64,000 nucleotides of DNA from Salinicola acroporae (GCF_003206615.1 NZ_PZJW01000005.1:124001-188000); one strand, 5' to 3'. Counted from the stretch's first letter, positions 8,708 through 18,221 are shown. Numbers and translations: made by a program. The notes: a model not told the origin generated them from the letters alone.

Positions 8708-8894
8708 GATGCCACCCATGAACGACGACTCGAGCTTGCCGCCTCGCGAGTGCGGGGCGGCCCCGGCTGCCGAATCCCCCGTCGACTTGTTCGTCGATGA
8801 GAAAAAATCACCGACTCGGGGTTTCGCGACTGCCGACCTGTCTCGCAATCTAGGCAAATGGCCGACTGACGACAAAGAGAGACTTGTTGCCATA

Positions 8895-8917
8895 ATGGAT
8901 GAGTTATTTTCATCCAT
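8895..8917. promoter_or_regulatory. Perfect inverted repeat upstream of the LysR gene, possible operator
   Basis: ATGGATGA (8895-8902) and TCATCCAT (8910-8917) are perfect complements with a 7-nt AT-rich spacer. The repeat sits in the divergent region between the MFS gene and the LysR gene and overlaps two potential upstream ATG codons of the latter. A dyad of this size fits a LysR autoregulatory site; binding is inferred. Confidence 0.5.
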
Positions 8918-8930
8918 GGGGCCACGCCCG

Positions 8931-9845
8931 ATGCGCTACCTGCCGTCACTCAACGCCTTGCGCGCCTTCGAGGCCGCGGCCAGACACGAAAGCTTCCATC
9001 ACGCCGCCGAAGAACTCCACGTCACGGCATCGGCGATCAGTCATCAGGTGCGCGGCTTGGAGAGCGCGCTGCAGACCACGCTGTTCGTGCGCCGCACCCG
9101 CCAGGTCGTGCTGACCGACTCGGGGCGCCGTCTGCTCGAAGGCGTGCGCGACGGGCTGGATCGCATCGGCGAAGCCGTCGCCGCGGTCACCCCCAGGCCG
9201 GAGGACCCCGTGCTGACAGTCTCGACGGTGCCGTTCTTCGCCAGCGGGTGGCTGATTCCGCGACTGGCCGATTTCCAGTCCCGCTACCCGGCCTACCAGG
9301 TAAGGCTGGAGACTTCCGTCGATCTCGTCGATGTCGAGCAGGCGGACGTCGACATGGCGATCCGCTATCTCTCCAGGCCACCGGCCGCCAGTCTCGAGAC
9401 ACGGTTCCTGTTCCACGAGAGGCTGACCGTGGTCTGCTCGCCCGCCCTGGCGGAGAGGCTGCAGACGCCAGAGGATCTCACCGGGGTGACCCATATCCAG
9501 ACCCGGCTGCGCCCGGAGGGCTGGCGGGCATGGCTCACTCCCCGAGGCCTCGCCCACCTGGACCATGGCAGCGGCCCGACCTTCGACAACGATACGCTGG
9601 CGCTCGAGGCGGTGATGACCGGGCTCGGCGTTGCCATCACGCATCAGGAGATCGCCCACCCGCTGATCGCCAGCGGCCGCCTGATCGAACCTTTCGGTGC
9701 CGGCCACGTGATCGGCCTGAGCTGCTACTGGGTCTGCACCCATCGGCGCAGCCGGCTGCCCAAGGTGGTCGCCTTTCGCGACTGGCTGCTCGAGCGCCTG
9801 GCCGACGAGGGCCTGCTCGACGCCAGCCGCCCGACCCACCGTTGA
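8931..9845 (+). CDS. LysR-family transcriptional regulator, GcvA-like
   Basis: 304 residues from the ATG at 8931. The winged HTH (residues 1-65; LPSLNALRAFEAAARHESF, AISHQVRGLE) is followed by a periplasmic-binding-protein-like effector domain. The typical GcvA-group opening MRYLPSLNALRAFE supports this start; in-frame ATGs at 8895 and 8916 fall inside an inverted repeat. It diverges from the CynX-like transporter and is probably its regulator. The oxidoreductase gene at 9946 follows 100 bp later on the same strand. Confidence 0.86.
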   Translation: MRYLPSLNALRAFEAAARHESFHHAAEELHVTASAISHQVRGLESALQTTLFVRRTRQVVLTDSGRRLLEGVRDGLDRIGEAVAAVTPRPEDPVLTVSTVPFFASGWLIPRLADFQSRYPAYQVRLETSVDLVDVEQADVDMAIRYLSRPPAASLETRFLFHERLTVVCSPALAERLQTPEDLTGVTHIQTRLRPEGWRAWLTPRGLAHLDHGSGPTFDNDTLALEAVMTGLGVAITHQEIAHPLIASGRLIEPFGAGHVIGLSCYWVCTHRRSRLPKVVAFRDWLLERLADEGLLDASRPTHR

Positions 9846-9945
9846 GGAGCCGGCCAGGAGACGCACTAGACGGAAGGCGTATGGTCCGAGCGCCCGACTT
9901 GACCGACAGTAGTTGTCATACAAACCCTGGATAAGGCGGCAGCCG

Positions 9946-10812
9946 ATGACGATGAGCCTTGCATTGATCGCCCCCGGCGCCATGGGCGCCGCCATCGCCC
10001 GGCGCCTGACCGACCATGGCGCCGACGTCATGACCACCCTGGCGGGGCGCAGCGACGGCAGCATCGAGCGTGCGCGGCGCGCGGGGATGCGCGACGTCGA
10101 CCTCGCCCAACTGATGCACGCCGACCTGCTGCTCTCGGTGGTCCCTCCCGCCGAGGCGGAGTCGCTGGCGCGGCAACTGGCACCACTGATGGCCGCCAGC
10201 GAGGCGCCACCGATCTACTGCGACTTGAATGCCGTCAGCCCCGCCACGCTCGCTCGCGTCGAACGGATCGTCCACGCCAGCGGCGCGGCGTTCGTGGATG
10301 GCGGCATCATCGGCCCGCCGCCGTCGGACAGGGCCATGCCGCGGGTCTACGTGGCCGGCGAACGGGCCGCGGCGCTGGCCAGGCTCAACGATCTCGGCCT
10401 CGATGTCCGTGTCCTCGAAGGCGGGACCGGTAGCGCCTCGGCGCTGAAGATGTGTTTCGCCGGCATCAACAAGGGCATGACGGCACTGACCACGCTGATG
10501 CTGATCGCGGCCGGCCGCAGTGGCGCCGGCGGTGCCCTTCGCGCGGAACTCGAACACAGTCTGCCGGAGGTCGTTGCCCGCATCGACAATGGCATTCCGG
10601 ACATGCTGCCCAAGGCGTGGCGCTGGCACCCGGAAATGCGCGAGATCGCCGACTTCCTGGATGCCACCGCCCCGGACGGCGAAAACATCGCCGGCCGTCA
10701 CGCTTTCGAGGGATTCGCGGCACTCTACGAACAGCTCGGGGACAGTGCCCGCAACCAGGAGACGAAATGCCTCCTCGACAGCCTGATCAAGCCGTCCCCC
10801 GCCAAGGCGTAA
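9946..10812 (+). CDS. NAD(P)-binding oxidoreductase with DUF1932 C-terminal domain
   Basis: 288 residues. The N-terminal 6-phosphogluconate-dehydrogenase-like nucleotide fold has APGAMGAAIARRL, and FVDGGIIGPPP lies at the active-site strand. The C-terminal half (about 185-275; LKMCFAGINKGMTAL, LPKAWRW) matches the DUF1932 domain of putative phosphogluconate dehydrogenases. The reaction is unknown. The ATG at 9946 is preceded by a weak AAGGCGG site; the in-frame upstream extension lacks family similarity. It may be cotranscribed with the LysR gene before it. Confidence 0.8.
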   Translation: MTMSLALIAPGAMGAAIARRLTDHGADVMTTLAGRSDGSIERARRAGMRDVDLAQLMHADLLLSVVPPAEAESLARQLAPLMAASEAPPIYCDLNAVSPATLARVERIVHASGAAFVDGGIIGPPPSDRAMPRVYVAGERAAALARLNDLGLDVRVLEGGTGSASALKMCFAGINKGMTALTTLMLIAAGRSGAGGALRAELEHSLPEVVARIDNGIPDMLPKAWRWHPEMREIADFLDATAPDGENIAGRHAFEGFAALYEQLGDSARNQETKCLLDSLIKPSPAKA

Positions 10813-11095
10813 GCTCTCCCCGGGAGATCGACGCGCGGCGGCCAGGCAAGGCGGAGATCAGCGACAGAGCGCAAGGATTGGCGACTGGGGCAGCGCCACT
10901 GCGCAAAGAGCGAGCGACAAGGATGTCGCAAGTCAAAAAAGGATGTCCCGCGTCAAGAGAGCACCGGGCCAGCGCTCCCGTTTATCCGAGCCAATGCGCC
11001 TTCTACACGGGCTGGCGCGCCAGTGGATAACCCAGACCCTATGGTTGGAGCACAGACATTGTTCAGACAGGACAGGGCGCGTTCACCCGGTGCGG

Positions 11096-11791
11096 CTACA
11101 TGCCGTGCTTGATCCCGCGATCGATCAGCACCCAGTTGGCGGGGTAGGAGGTCATGAAGCCGACCAGCATCGCGACCTGCATCATGAACCAGAACGGCGC
11201 GGTGAATGCATCCATCTCCCCCAGCCAGGCGTGTAGCGCGATCAGCATCCACAGGTACATGCCGATCTGGAACGCGATCAGCGACAGCGTGTCGGCCTTG
11301 ATCGCGTCTCGCAGCGCCGCGCCCGGGCCTGAATCGCTCATCGCCCGAATCGGCAGATACTGGAACAGCACCCCGAACAGGTAGGCGCCGACGAACGCCA
11401 GCGCGAAGTGCCCCAGCACCGTCGAACCCAGCAGTGCGAACCCGGTCGCCGTCGCGATCGGTGCGGTGACCACATCGCCTAGGGTGCAGCCGCCGCCGCA
11501 GTGGGTGGCGGAGACGAACACGCTCTGCCACTTCGGTTTGTCGCCGCCGTGATGATGCCCCTGGTAGCCATGGCCGTGATCGTGGTGCTGCCGGGCCTGC
11601 TGCGACCCGGTTGGCGCGCGCCCCATCCGGCGATACGCCCACCAGCCGATCAGCGGCATGTAGAGCCCCGTGATCGGCCAGGTCACGTTCATGATCGACA
11701 TCGGCTGGGGCCGCCTCGAGACGTCAACGGCAATTGCCAATGCGGTGGCGATCCCCAGCAGCAGAAAGCCCCAGGACCAGACAGTCAACAT
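11096..11791 (-). CDS. DUF4396 membrane protein with His-rich loop
   Basis: 231 residues with about five to six hydrophobic segments. A cytoplasmic or periplasmic loop at 69-84 is strongly His-rich (nine His, with Asp and Gly), followed by THCGGGCTLGD (residues 97-106), the signature Cys motif of DUF4396. The family has no established function. Clustered His plus a CxxxC motif at the membrane suggests metal (Cu, Zn, Ni) binding or transport; this is inference. A strong AAAGGAGG site precedes the ATG. It diverges from the sugar symporter gene across a 470-bp gap. No partner gene is adjacent. Confidence 0.8.
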   Translation of the reverse strand: MLTVWSWGFLLLGIATALAIAVDVSRRPQPMSIMNVTWPITGLYMPLIGWWAYRRMGRAPTGSQQARQHHDHGHGYQGHHHGGDKPKWQSVFVSATHCGGGCTLGDVVTAPIATATGFALLGSTVLGHFALAFVGAYLFGVLFQYLPIRAMSDSGPGAALRDAIKADTLSLIAFQIGMYLWMLIALHAWLGEMDAFTAPFWFMMQVAMLVGFMTSYPANWVLIDRGIKHGM

Positions 11792-12262
11792 GGCATCGTC
11801 CTCCTTTACGATTCACTGGCGCCGGATATCCGGATCCGGCTGATGACAAAGGTGTGTCCTAGTTATAGAAACGCTCGACGTCGTCCACAAGCGACATCCC
11901 GGACACAGGTTGAAAGGCGGCACGTGCCATGGTCTCACGGCTTTACCACGAGACTTCCAAAGCCTCGCCTGGCAACACGGCGTTAAATTACCTAAATAAA
12001 CAAGAATCCTGCCAGAAACGGCGTAATAACCGGCAATATTGAATAAAGATTACGAAACTTTCGAGCACAGGTGTCGACAGGCGTCAATACCACCATGGTC
12101 CGGCGCGTGGGAGGCAATAATTCCCTTACCGTTCTAATGATGAACGACTACTTTATAAGCCACCTCGCTTAATGCATCATCTCGCGCCAGCAAACGCGCT
12201 GACACGACGGGGTCGGGTCGGTAACGCTCATTTCAGGACTTGTCATCACGAGGATTTCGCTC
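11792..12262. promoter_or_regulatory. Long divergent intergenic region, AT-rich in its right half
   Basis: 471 bp without a convincing gene. The stretch around 11980-12170 is much richer in A/T than its surroundings and should hold the promoter of the sugar symporter gene. The left end holds the DUF4396 gene's ribosome site and promoter. I see no riboswitch-like structure or strong dyad. Confidence 0.4.
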
Positions 12263-13561
12263 ATGCCCGACATGCAAAGACCGAACTATCGCAGCGCGCT
12301 GGTCGTCGTCACGACGATCTTCTTCATGTGGGGATTCATCACCTGTCTCAATGACATTCTGATCCCCCACCTGAAGGCGGTCTTCTCGCTCAACTACACC
12401 CAGACCATGCTGATCCAGTTCACCTTCTTCGGCGCCTATTTCATCATGTCGTTGCCGATGGGCAAGGTGCTGGCGAGGATCGGCTACAAGAACGCGATCA
12501 GCCTGGGCCTGCTGATCGCGGCCGTGGGCGCGGTGATGTTCTACCCCGCCGCCCGGGCGCCTTCCTATCCGCTGTTTCTGACTGCCCTGTTCGTGCTCGC
12601 CAGCGGGGTGACGATGCTGCAGGTCGCGGCCAATCCCTATGTCAGCCTGCTGGGGCCGGAAGGCTCCGCTTCCAGCCGGCTCAACCTGGCCCAGGCGTTC
12701 AACTCACTCGGCACCACGCTGGCGCCCTATTTCGGCGGGATGCTGATCCTGGGCGCGGCGGTGCTGGGCGCCAGCGAGCTGGCCGACATGTCCAGTGCCG
12801 ACCGGATGGCCTACAAGGTCCAGCAGGCCCAGAGCGTGCAGCTCCCCTACCTGCTGCTGGCGGCGGTGCTCGCCATCCTCGCGGTCGTGATCTACCTCTG
12901 GAAGCTGCCCAACTTCAAGGACCAGGCTCGCGACGACAGCCCCACCGAAAACGTCACCGCCGCCCAGGCACTGCGCCATCCTCACGTGCTGTTCGGTGTG
13001 ATCGGCATCTTCGCCTACGTCGGTGCCGAGGTATCCATCGGCAGCTTTCTGATCAACTACATTTCGCTGCCGGAAATCGGCAACATGAGCGAGAGCGATG
13101 CCGCCAGCTATGTCGCCTACTACTGGGGCGGCGCGATGATCGGCCGCTTCATCGGGTCGGCATTGATGCAGAAGATACGCCCCAGCCTGCTGCTGGGCCT
13201 GTTCGCCATCGTGGCGGCGCTGCTCACGGTGACCACCATGCTGGCGTCCGGTCACACCGCCATGTGGAGCATCGTCGCCATCGGCCTGTTCAACTCGATC
13301 ATGTTCCCGACCATCTTCACGCTGGGCATCGCCAAGCTCGGCCCGTTGACCAGCAAGGCGTCGAGCCTGCTGATCATGGCCATCGTGGGTGGCGCCATTC
13401 TGCCGGTCGCCCAAGGCGCGATCGCCGACACCGTTGGTATTCACCACGCCTTCATACTGCCGCTGATCTGCTACCTGTTCATCGCCTTCTACGGTTTCCG
13501 TGGCTCGCGGGTCATCGCCCCGCATTCGTCGGTCCGGGACGCCCACGCCGCCTCGTCCTGA
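12263..13561 (+). CDS. FucP-family sugar:H+ symporter (FHS family MFS)
   Basis: 432 residues, 12 predicted membrane segments. The N-terminal segment FFMWGFITCLNDILIPHLK is diagnostic of the FHS family, which imports L-fucose, glucose/galactose or N-acetylglucosamine-type sugars. LQVAANPYVSLLGP and SRLNLAQAFNSLGT are further family motifs. The exact sugar cannot be told. The ATG at 12263 has a GAGGAT site. The gene stands alone and ends in a clear terminator. No sugar-catabolic gene is adjacent. Confidence 0.85.
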   Translation: MPDMQRPNYRSALVVVTTIFFMWGFITCLNDILIPHLKAVFSLNYTQTMLIQFTFFGAYFIMSLPMGKVLARIGYKNAISLGLLIAAVGAVMFYPAARAPSYPLFLTALFVLASGVTMLQVAANPYVSLLGPEGSASSRLNLAQAFNSLGTTLAPYFGGMLILGAAVLGASELADMSSADRMAYKVQQAQSVQLPYLLLAAVLAILAVVIYLWKLPNFKDQARDDSPTENVTAAQALRHPHVLFGVIGIFAYVGAEVSIGSFLINYISLPEIGNMSESDAASYVAYYWGGAMIGRFIGSALMQKIRPSLLLGLFAIVAALLTVTTMLASGHTAMWSIVAIGLFNSIMFPTIFTLGIAKLGPLTSKASSLLIMAIVGGAILPVAQGAIADTVGIHHAFILPLICYLFIAFYGFRGSRVIAPHSSVRDAHAASS

Positions 13562-13580
13562 ACGCCCCGGCGACCACCTG

Positions 13581-13606
13581 AAACGCCCCTACCGCGAGGG
13601 GCGTTT
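13581..13606 (+). terminator. Rho-independent terminator after the sugar symporter gene
   Basis: A 10-bp perfect stem (AAACGCCCCT with AGGGGCGTTT, 6-nt loop) ends in TTTT, 19 bp after the stop codon. This is a classic intrinsic terminator. Confidence 0.85.
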
Positions 13607-13986
13607 TCGATGGGACCACTGGCCCGGAGTGACCAGGCATGGGCCATCGATCCGTGGTCCGGCTGGTCAATGGTTTGGCTGATCGCGTGCCATCCGCCCA
13701 TCGCCCGAGGCGCGCGACCTTAGTCGTGACCCCCTTGAAAGTCATACAACCACATCGGGATAATCGCTTAGCGAGCAAAACATAGACGTGTTATCGATTC
13801 GCCGGCTTCCTTCATCGACGCCCCTTTCGCCGCAGCCACGAAAGCCCCGGCGTCGTCTCCCGCCAGAGCCAGCAACCGATCGCCCCCTCGCGACGGCTGG
13901 GGCTGGCTCCATGGCGTGCCCATCAACCGACAAGGACTTCCATTGCCTCTCATGACCCGGACGATCGCCAGCCAGGGCAACGACGC
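13607..13986. other. Intergenic region, no gene seen
   Basis: 380 bp between the terminator and the efflux-pump gene. Short open frames here have no recognisable similarity or ribosome site. The AT-rich patch around 13740-13795 is the likely promoter area for the downstream MFS/HlyD pair. Confidence 0.4.
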
Positions 13987-15540
13987 ATGACCCAGGTCGA
14001 GCAGCTGTTCGAGCGCTACGGCCCTCGCTATCGACTATGGGTCACGCTGACGGTGATGCTGGGGCTGGTGGCGCTGGGCATGTCGATCACCATCGTCAAC
14101 GTGGCCATCCCCTACATCAAGGGAGCCTTCGGCATGAGCGACTCCCAGGTTCAGTGGCTCTCCACCAGATTCCTCGCCTCGACCACGGTATCGCTGCTGA
14201 TCGCTCCCTGGCTGGTGGCGGCGGTCGGCCAGCGTGCCACCTTCGTGGGGCTGCTGCTGGCCTTCATCGCGGCTTCGATCCTGGGTGGCCTGGGCCAGGG
14301 CATGGCGGCGCTGGTGGCGGCCAGGATCGTCCAGGGCGGCATGACCGGGTTGATCCGCCCGGTGGCCATGCAGGCGCTGTTTGCCGCCTATCCGCCGGAA
14401 GGTCGAGGCATGGCCACCGCGATGTACGGCATGTGCCTGGGGCTGCCGTTGACGCTGGCGACCGTGGTCGGCGGCTGGCTGGTGGAGCACTTCACCTGGC
14501 GCTACGTCTTCTTCGTGACCCTGCCGATCTGCTTCGCAGCCATCGTCATGGGGCTGTTCTTTCTGCCGACCCGGGAGCAAAAGGGCCCTCGTCCACCGTT
14601 CGACTGGGCCGGTGTCGTGCTGCTGTTCATCGGTGTCTTCTCGCTGCTGGCGGCGCTCTCCAACGGCCAGCGCTGGGGCTGGTACGATCCGCGAGTGCCC
14701 GAGCTGATCCTGACCTCGGTGCTCTGCGGTGCCGCCTTCATCGCCTGGCAGAGACGTATCGCCCACCCGCTGCTCGACCTGGCGATCTTCCGCAACCGGC
14801 TGTTCGTCGTCGGCACGCTGGCGATGTGCCTGTTCGGTGGCACCTTCTACGGCATCATGTACCTGCTGCCGCAATTCGTGCAGGCGGTGCTGCACTACAG
14901 TCCGATCACCGCCGGCCAGATATTCCTGCCCTCCACTGCCGTACTCGGCATCCTGGTACCGCTGGTGGGCTGGCTCAGCGACCGTTATCCGCCCCACTGG
15001 ATCACCCTGCCGGGGCTGGCCTGTACCCTGTTCTCGGTATGGCTGATGGCGCAGATGGACTGGAATACCTCGTTTTTCTACCTCGCCATGGCGATGGGCA
15101 TTCTCTCCATCGGCATGGCCTCGTTCCCGCCACCGACGCTCTCCAACGCCATTGCCGGCCTGCCCGGCCACCTCACCGGCCACGGCTCCGGCGCGATCAA
15201 CTTCGCCCTGCAACTGGGCGGCGCGCTGGGCACGGCCGGGCTGGTCATCCTGCTGGATCGCCAGACTGCCTATCACGGCCAGATCCTGAATGCCGGCGTC
15301 AACGCCGGCAACACCACCGCCCTCCAGACCCTGGGACAGCTGACCGACCTGGTGGGCCGCCTCGGCGTACCGGACATTCACCAGCCGGCCATGGCAGGTT
15401 ATCTGCTGGGCCGCATCGAGGCGATCTGGGCGTCGATTCTCGCCTATCAGGATGGCTTCTGGATCCTGATAGCCAGCTTGCTGCTGGTGGTGATTCCCTC
15501 GCTGCTGCTCAGCCGCTGGCGCCGTTCGCCACACGCCTGA
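13987..15540 (+). CDS. DHA2 (EmrB-type) MFS efflux transporter, 14 TMS
   Basis: 517 residues with about 14 hydrophobic segments. MSITIVNVAIPYIKGAFGMS at the N-terminus and the 14-helix length match the EmrB/QacA (DHA2) drug:H+ antiporters. A periplasmic loop near 425-475 precedes the last helix. An HlyD/EmrA gene follows 37 bp later, so the two likely form an inner-membrane plus adaptor pump. No TolC-type outer-membrane gene is present, so it would use one encoded elsewhere. Substrate unknown. Confidence 0.87.
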   Translation: MTQVEQLFERYGPRYRLWVTLTVMLGLVALGMSITIVNVAIPYIKGAFGMSDSQVQWLSTRFLASTTVSLLIAPWLVAAVGQRATFVGLLLAFIAASILGGLGQGMAALVAARIVQGGMTGLIRPVAMQALFAAYPPEGRGMATAMYGMCLGLPLTLATVVGGWLVEHFTWRYVFFVTLPICFAAIVMGLFFLPTREQKGPRPPFDWAGVVLLFIGVFSLLAALSNGQRWGWYDPRVPELILTSVLCGAAFIAWQRRIAHPLLDLAIFRNRLFVVGTLAMCLFGGTFYGIMYLLPQFVQAVLHYSPITAGQIFLPSTAVLGILVPLVGWLSDRYPPHWITLPGLACTLFSVWLMAQMDWNTSFFYLAMAMGILSIGMASFPPPTLSNAIAGLPGHLTGHGSGAINFALQLGGALGTAGLVILLDRQTAYHGQILNAGVNAGNTTALQTLGQLTDLVGRLGVPDIHQPAMAGYLLGRIEAIWASILAYQDGFWILIASLLLVVIPSLLLSRWRRSPHA

Positions 15541-15577
15541 CTCCGCCCACCCGATCGACGAAGGATCCGCTCTCACC

Positions 15578-16723
15578 ATGACCGCCGACGCTTCCCCGCC
15601 CCGCAAACGCCACCTGCCGCGCAGCGCCAAGCTGCTGATACTCGCCATCGCCGTGGTGCTGTGTCTGCTCTGGATCGGCCTGGCCGTCGCCCATCGCCTG
15701 ACCCATGTCAGCGCCCAGGACGCTCGCGTCATGACCGATGAGGTGACCGTCAGCAGTCGTCTCGAAGGCTGGGTGACGACGTTCGACCTGATCGAGGGCG
15801 CCACCCTGCAGCGCGGCGATGCCGTCGCCGCGCTCTACAGCAAGCCCGACCAGCGCCAGCGCGAAGCGCTGACGGCCAAGGTCGCGACCCAGCAGGCGCG
15901 CCTGGCGTACGAGCAGGCACGGCTGGCGACGGCCGAGAAGCAGTTGAAAGGCGGCATCAGCCTGATGCAGCGTCAACTGGAGGCGAGCAAGGCTGCAGAG
16001 AAGGCCTCCCAGGCTCGGCTGACCGAAGCCGAGCGCGACTTCCGGCGCTCCGACACGCTCTACCAGAAACGCTCGGTCTCGGAGCAGCGCCGCGATCAGG
16101 ACTACTACGCCTATCAGGCCGCACTCGCGGAACACGCTCAGGCGCAGCAGGAGGTTCGGGTCAGCCAGGCACTGGCCGATAACGCCGAGGTCGGCTTCAT
16201 CAACGGTTCGCAGATGCCGCTTCCCAACCCCGATGTGTTGAGACAGCAGGTGCGGATCGCCCGCCAGCAGTTGGCCGAAACCCGAGCAACGCTGGAGGAG
16301 GAAGAGCTGCGCATCGCCGACCTCGAGATCGACAGCCCCGTCGACGGCGTGGTCGACAAGACGCTCATCGACCAAGGTGAGTACGTCAGCGCCGGCCAGC
16401 CGATCGTGATGATGCACGACCCCTCGAAGCTGTGGGTGGAAGCCAATATCAAGGAGACCGATGTTGGCGCGCTGCGAACCGGCCAGCCCGTCGCCATCAG
16501 CGTCGATGCCTTCCCCGACCGGACCTTCAGCGGCCATGTCGCCGTCATCGGGCGCGCCGCGACCAGCCAGTTCGCGCTGCTGCCGGACCCCAACCCTTCC
16601 GGCAACTTCACCAAGATCACCCAGCGAATCCCCGTGCGCATCCGCTTCGACGACGGCCCCACCGAACTGATCGGTCCCGGCATGATGGTGGAAGTGGATA
16701 TCGATGTCGGCGGCACCGGCTGA
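15578..16723 (+). CDS. HlyD/EmrA-family membrane fusion protein
   Basis: 381 residues. One N-terminal membrane anchor (about 18-42) is followed by a split biotinyl-lipoyl domain (EGWVTTFDLIEGATLQRGD; second half SPVDGVVDKTLIDQGEYV). A coiled-coil hairpin rich in Gln, Ala and Arg (about 85-200) comes between them. The C-terminal beta-barrel includes FALLPDPNPSGNFTK, an EmrA-like motif. It is the periplasmic adaptor for the preceding DHA2 pump and ends 72 bp before the LysE gene. Confidence 0.87.
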   Translation: MTADASPPRKRHLPRSAKLLILAIAVVLCLLWIGLAVAHRLTHVSAQDARVMTDEVTVSSRLEGWVTTFDLIEGATLQRGDAVAALYSKPDQRQREALTAKVATQQARLAYEQARLATAEKQLKGGISLMQRQLEASKAAEKASQARLTEAERDFRRSDTLYQKRSVSEQRRDQDYYAYQAALAEHAQAQQEVRVSQALADNAEVGFINGSQMPLPNPDVLRQQVRIARQQLAETRATLEEEELRIADLEIDSPVDGVVDKTLIDQGEYVSAGQPIVMMHDPSKLWVEANIKETDVGALRTGQPVAISVDAFPDRTFSGHVAVIGRAATSQFALLPDPNPSGNFTKITQRIPVRIRFDDGPTELIGPGMMVEVDIDVGGTG

Positions 16724-16795
16724 AGGCAATATTCTTCAAGATTCTCCGCCCACCGCCACATACGCTCCTCTTCTCCCAGCCAAGAGGAGCCCTCC

Positions 16796-17416
16796 ATGTC
16801 ATCCGCTATCGTCGTCTCCATGGCCGCGTTCGCCCTGGCAGCCTCGCTATCTCCCGGCCCGGTCAACCTGGTCGCGTTGAGCACCGGGCTGAGCTACGGC
16901 TTTCGCCACAGCCTTCGCCACGTGGGCGGTGCCACATGCGGCTTTACCTTGCTGCTGCTGTCGATCGGCGGGGCGCTGCAGCCGGTTCTGGATTGGCCGC
17001 CCGCCATGATCGCGATTCGCTGGGGCGGCGTGCTTTTCCTGCTCTACATGAGCGTCGGCCTGGCGCTCGACGACGGCCATCTCCGCGTCCGCGGCCCTCG
17101 TCGCGCGTCGTTTCGCCGTGGGGCACTCATGCAATGGCTGAACCCCAAGGCATGGATGGCCTCGGCGGCGGGTACCGGCGCCTACACGACCGCCGGCAGC
17201 GCCGGTTCCGTCGCCCTGTTCGCGCTGATCTTCTTCGTCATCTGCTATCTCAGCCTGGCAAGCTGGGCCGCGCTGGGTGCCTGGCTGGGAAGGCGCCTGC
17301 CGACGCCACGCCAGGTGCGCTGGATCAATCGTGGCCTGGCTTTGATGCTGCTGCTCAGCGCCTCGAGTCTTGCGGTCGTCCCACTCGGCGATACTGGTCA
17401 GGCGTTGCTGCGGTGA
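16796..17416 (+). CDS. LysE/RhtB-family amino acid exporter
   Basis: 206 residues with about six hydrophobic segments. The opening AASLSPGPVNLVALSTGLSYGFR is the LysE/RhtB signature, and QWLNPKAWMAS is the second conserved motif. It would export an amino acid or similar metabolite across the inner membrane. A GAGGAG site precedes the ATG. Its last 62 bp overlap the end of the convergent AraC-family gene. Confidence 0.87.
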   Translation: MSSAIVVSMAAFALAASLSPGPVNLVALSTGLSYGFRHSLRHVGGATCGFTLLLLSIGGALQPVLDWPPAMIAIRWGGVLFLLYMSVGLALDDGHLRVRGPRRASFRRGALMQWLNPKAWMASAAGTGAYTTAGSAGSVALFALIFFVICYLSLASWAALGAWLGRRLPTPRQVRWINRGLALMLLLSASSLAVVPLGDTGQALLR

Positions 17417-18221
17417 AGCGCTTGAAGGTCCGCTGAAAATGAGACTGGTCGGCGAACCGGCATGCAAGCGCCACATCGGCGATGGCACCTCCCGCTTTCA
17501 GGGCGGCCTGGCCATGGCGAACGCGACAGTCGGTCAAGAAGGCATGCGGGGTGATTCCATACTGGCGCTTGAAGCTTCGCACCAGGTGACTCGGCGATAA
17601 CCCGGCTTCGGCGGCGATGCGCTCGAGCGGCAAGCACTCGGTGCAGTGGTCGCGAATGAAGTCGACCACCGGCTGCAGCGCGGAGCCGGCCCGCCGTGGC
17701 TCGGCCCTATAGGCCCCTGGCCGTGCCAACAACTGCCGGAAGAACGACTCGCTCGCCGCGACCTTGGCGACCGGCGGGCAGTCGGCGTCGAACAGCTTGT
17801 CGCACAACCCCAGCAGATCGCGGTAGAGCGCTGGCACGCGCGTCATGTGCAGCGCCAACGGCCGGAAGTCTCCATCGCTCATGCCGGCCTCTCGCTGCAG
17901 CGCCGCCAGCCAGCGGGCGTCGACGTAGAGCATGATGTAGGACCAGGGCGTGTCGTCGAGCGGATTGCAGGCGTGGATCTCGAATGGATTCATGACCACC
18001 ACAGCCCCTTCGGACAGCGGTAGCGCCCGCAACGATTCGCCGGGTACCTGGTACTCGTAGAGACTGCGTCCCGCCAGCACCGCGCCGATCGAAAACGCCT
18101 CGTGGCTGTGCCGTGCATAGCCCACATCCCGTCCATCCCGGGTCAGTCTCGCTTCCACGAACGGCAGTTCGCCGCTGCGCCAGAAGCGCATCTCGCCGCG
18201 TTGGCGTGAATATCCACTCAT
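17355..18221 (-). CDS. AraC-family transcriptional regulator
   Basis: 288 residues. The N-terminal AraC-type cupin ligand domain (HSHEAFSIGAVLAGRSLYEY, VVMNPFEIHACNP) is followed by two C-terminal helix-turn-helix motifs (LERIAAEAGLSPSHLVRSFK; ADQSHFQRTFKRFTAATPDQY). AraC proteins with this sensor often control neighbouring LysE exporters, and here the two genes converge with a 62-bp tail overlap. The signal ligand is unknown. Confidence 0.86.
   Translation of the reverse strand: MSGYSRQRGEMRFWRSGELPFVEARLTRDGRDVGYARHSHEAFSIGAVLAGRSLYEYQVPGESLRALPLSEGAVVVMNPFEIHACNPLDDTPWSYIMLYVDARWLAALQREAGMSDGDFRPLALHMTRVPALYRDLLGLCDKLFDADCPPVAKVAASESFFRQLLARPGAYRAEPRRAGSALQPVVDFIRDHCTECLPLERIAAEAGLSPSHLVRSFKRQYGITPHAFLTDCRVRHGQAALKAGGAIADVALACRFADQSHFQRTFKRFTAATPDQYRRVGRPQDSRR

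Noticed and set aside
11980-12180. AT-rich stretch as a mobile-element footprint
   Set aside because: No terminal repeats, transposase fragment or target duplication seen; a promoter region explains it well enough.
14035-15804. A 589-codon minus-strand frame opposite the DHA2 transporter gene
   Set aside because: Gln/His/Arg-rich antisense artefact; the transporter frame carries all helices and motifs.
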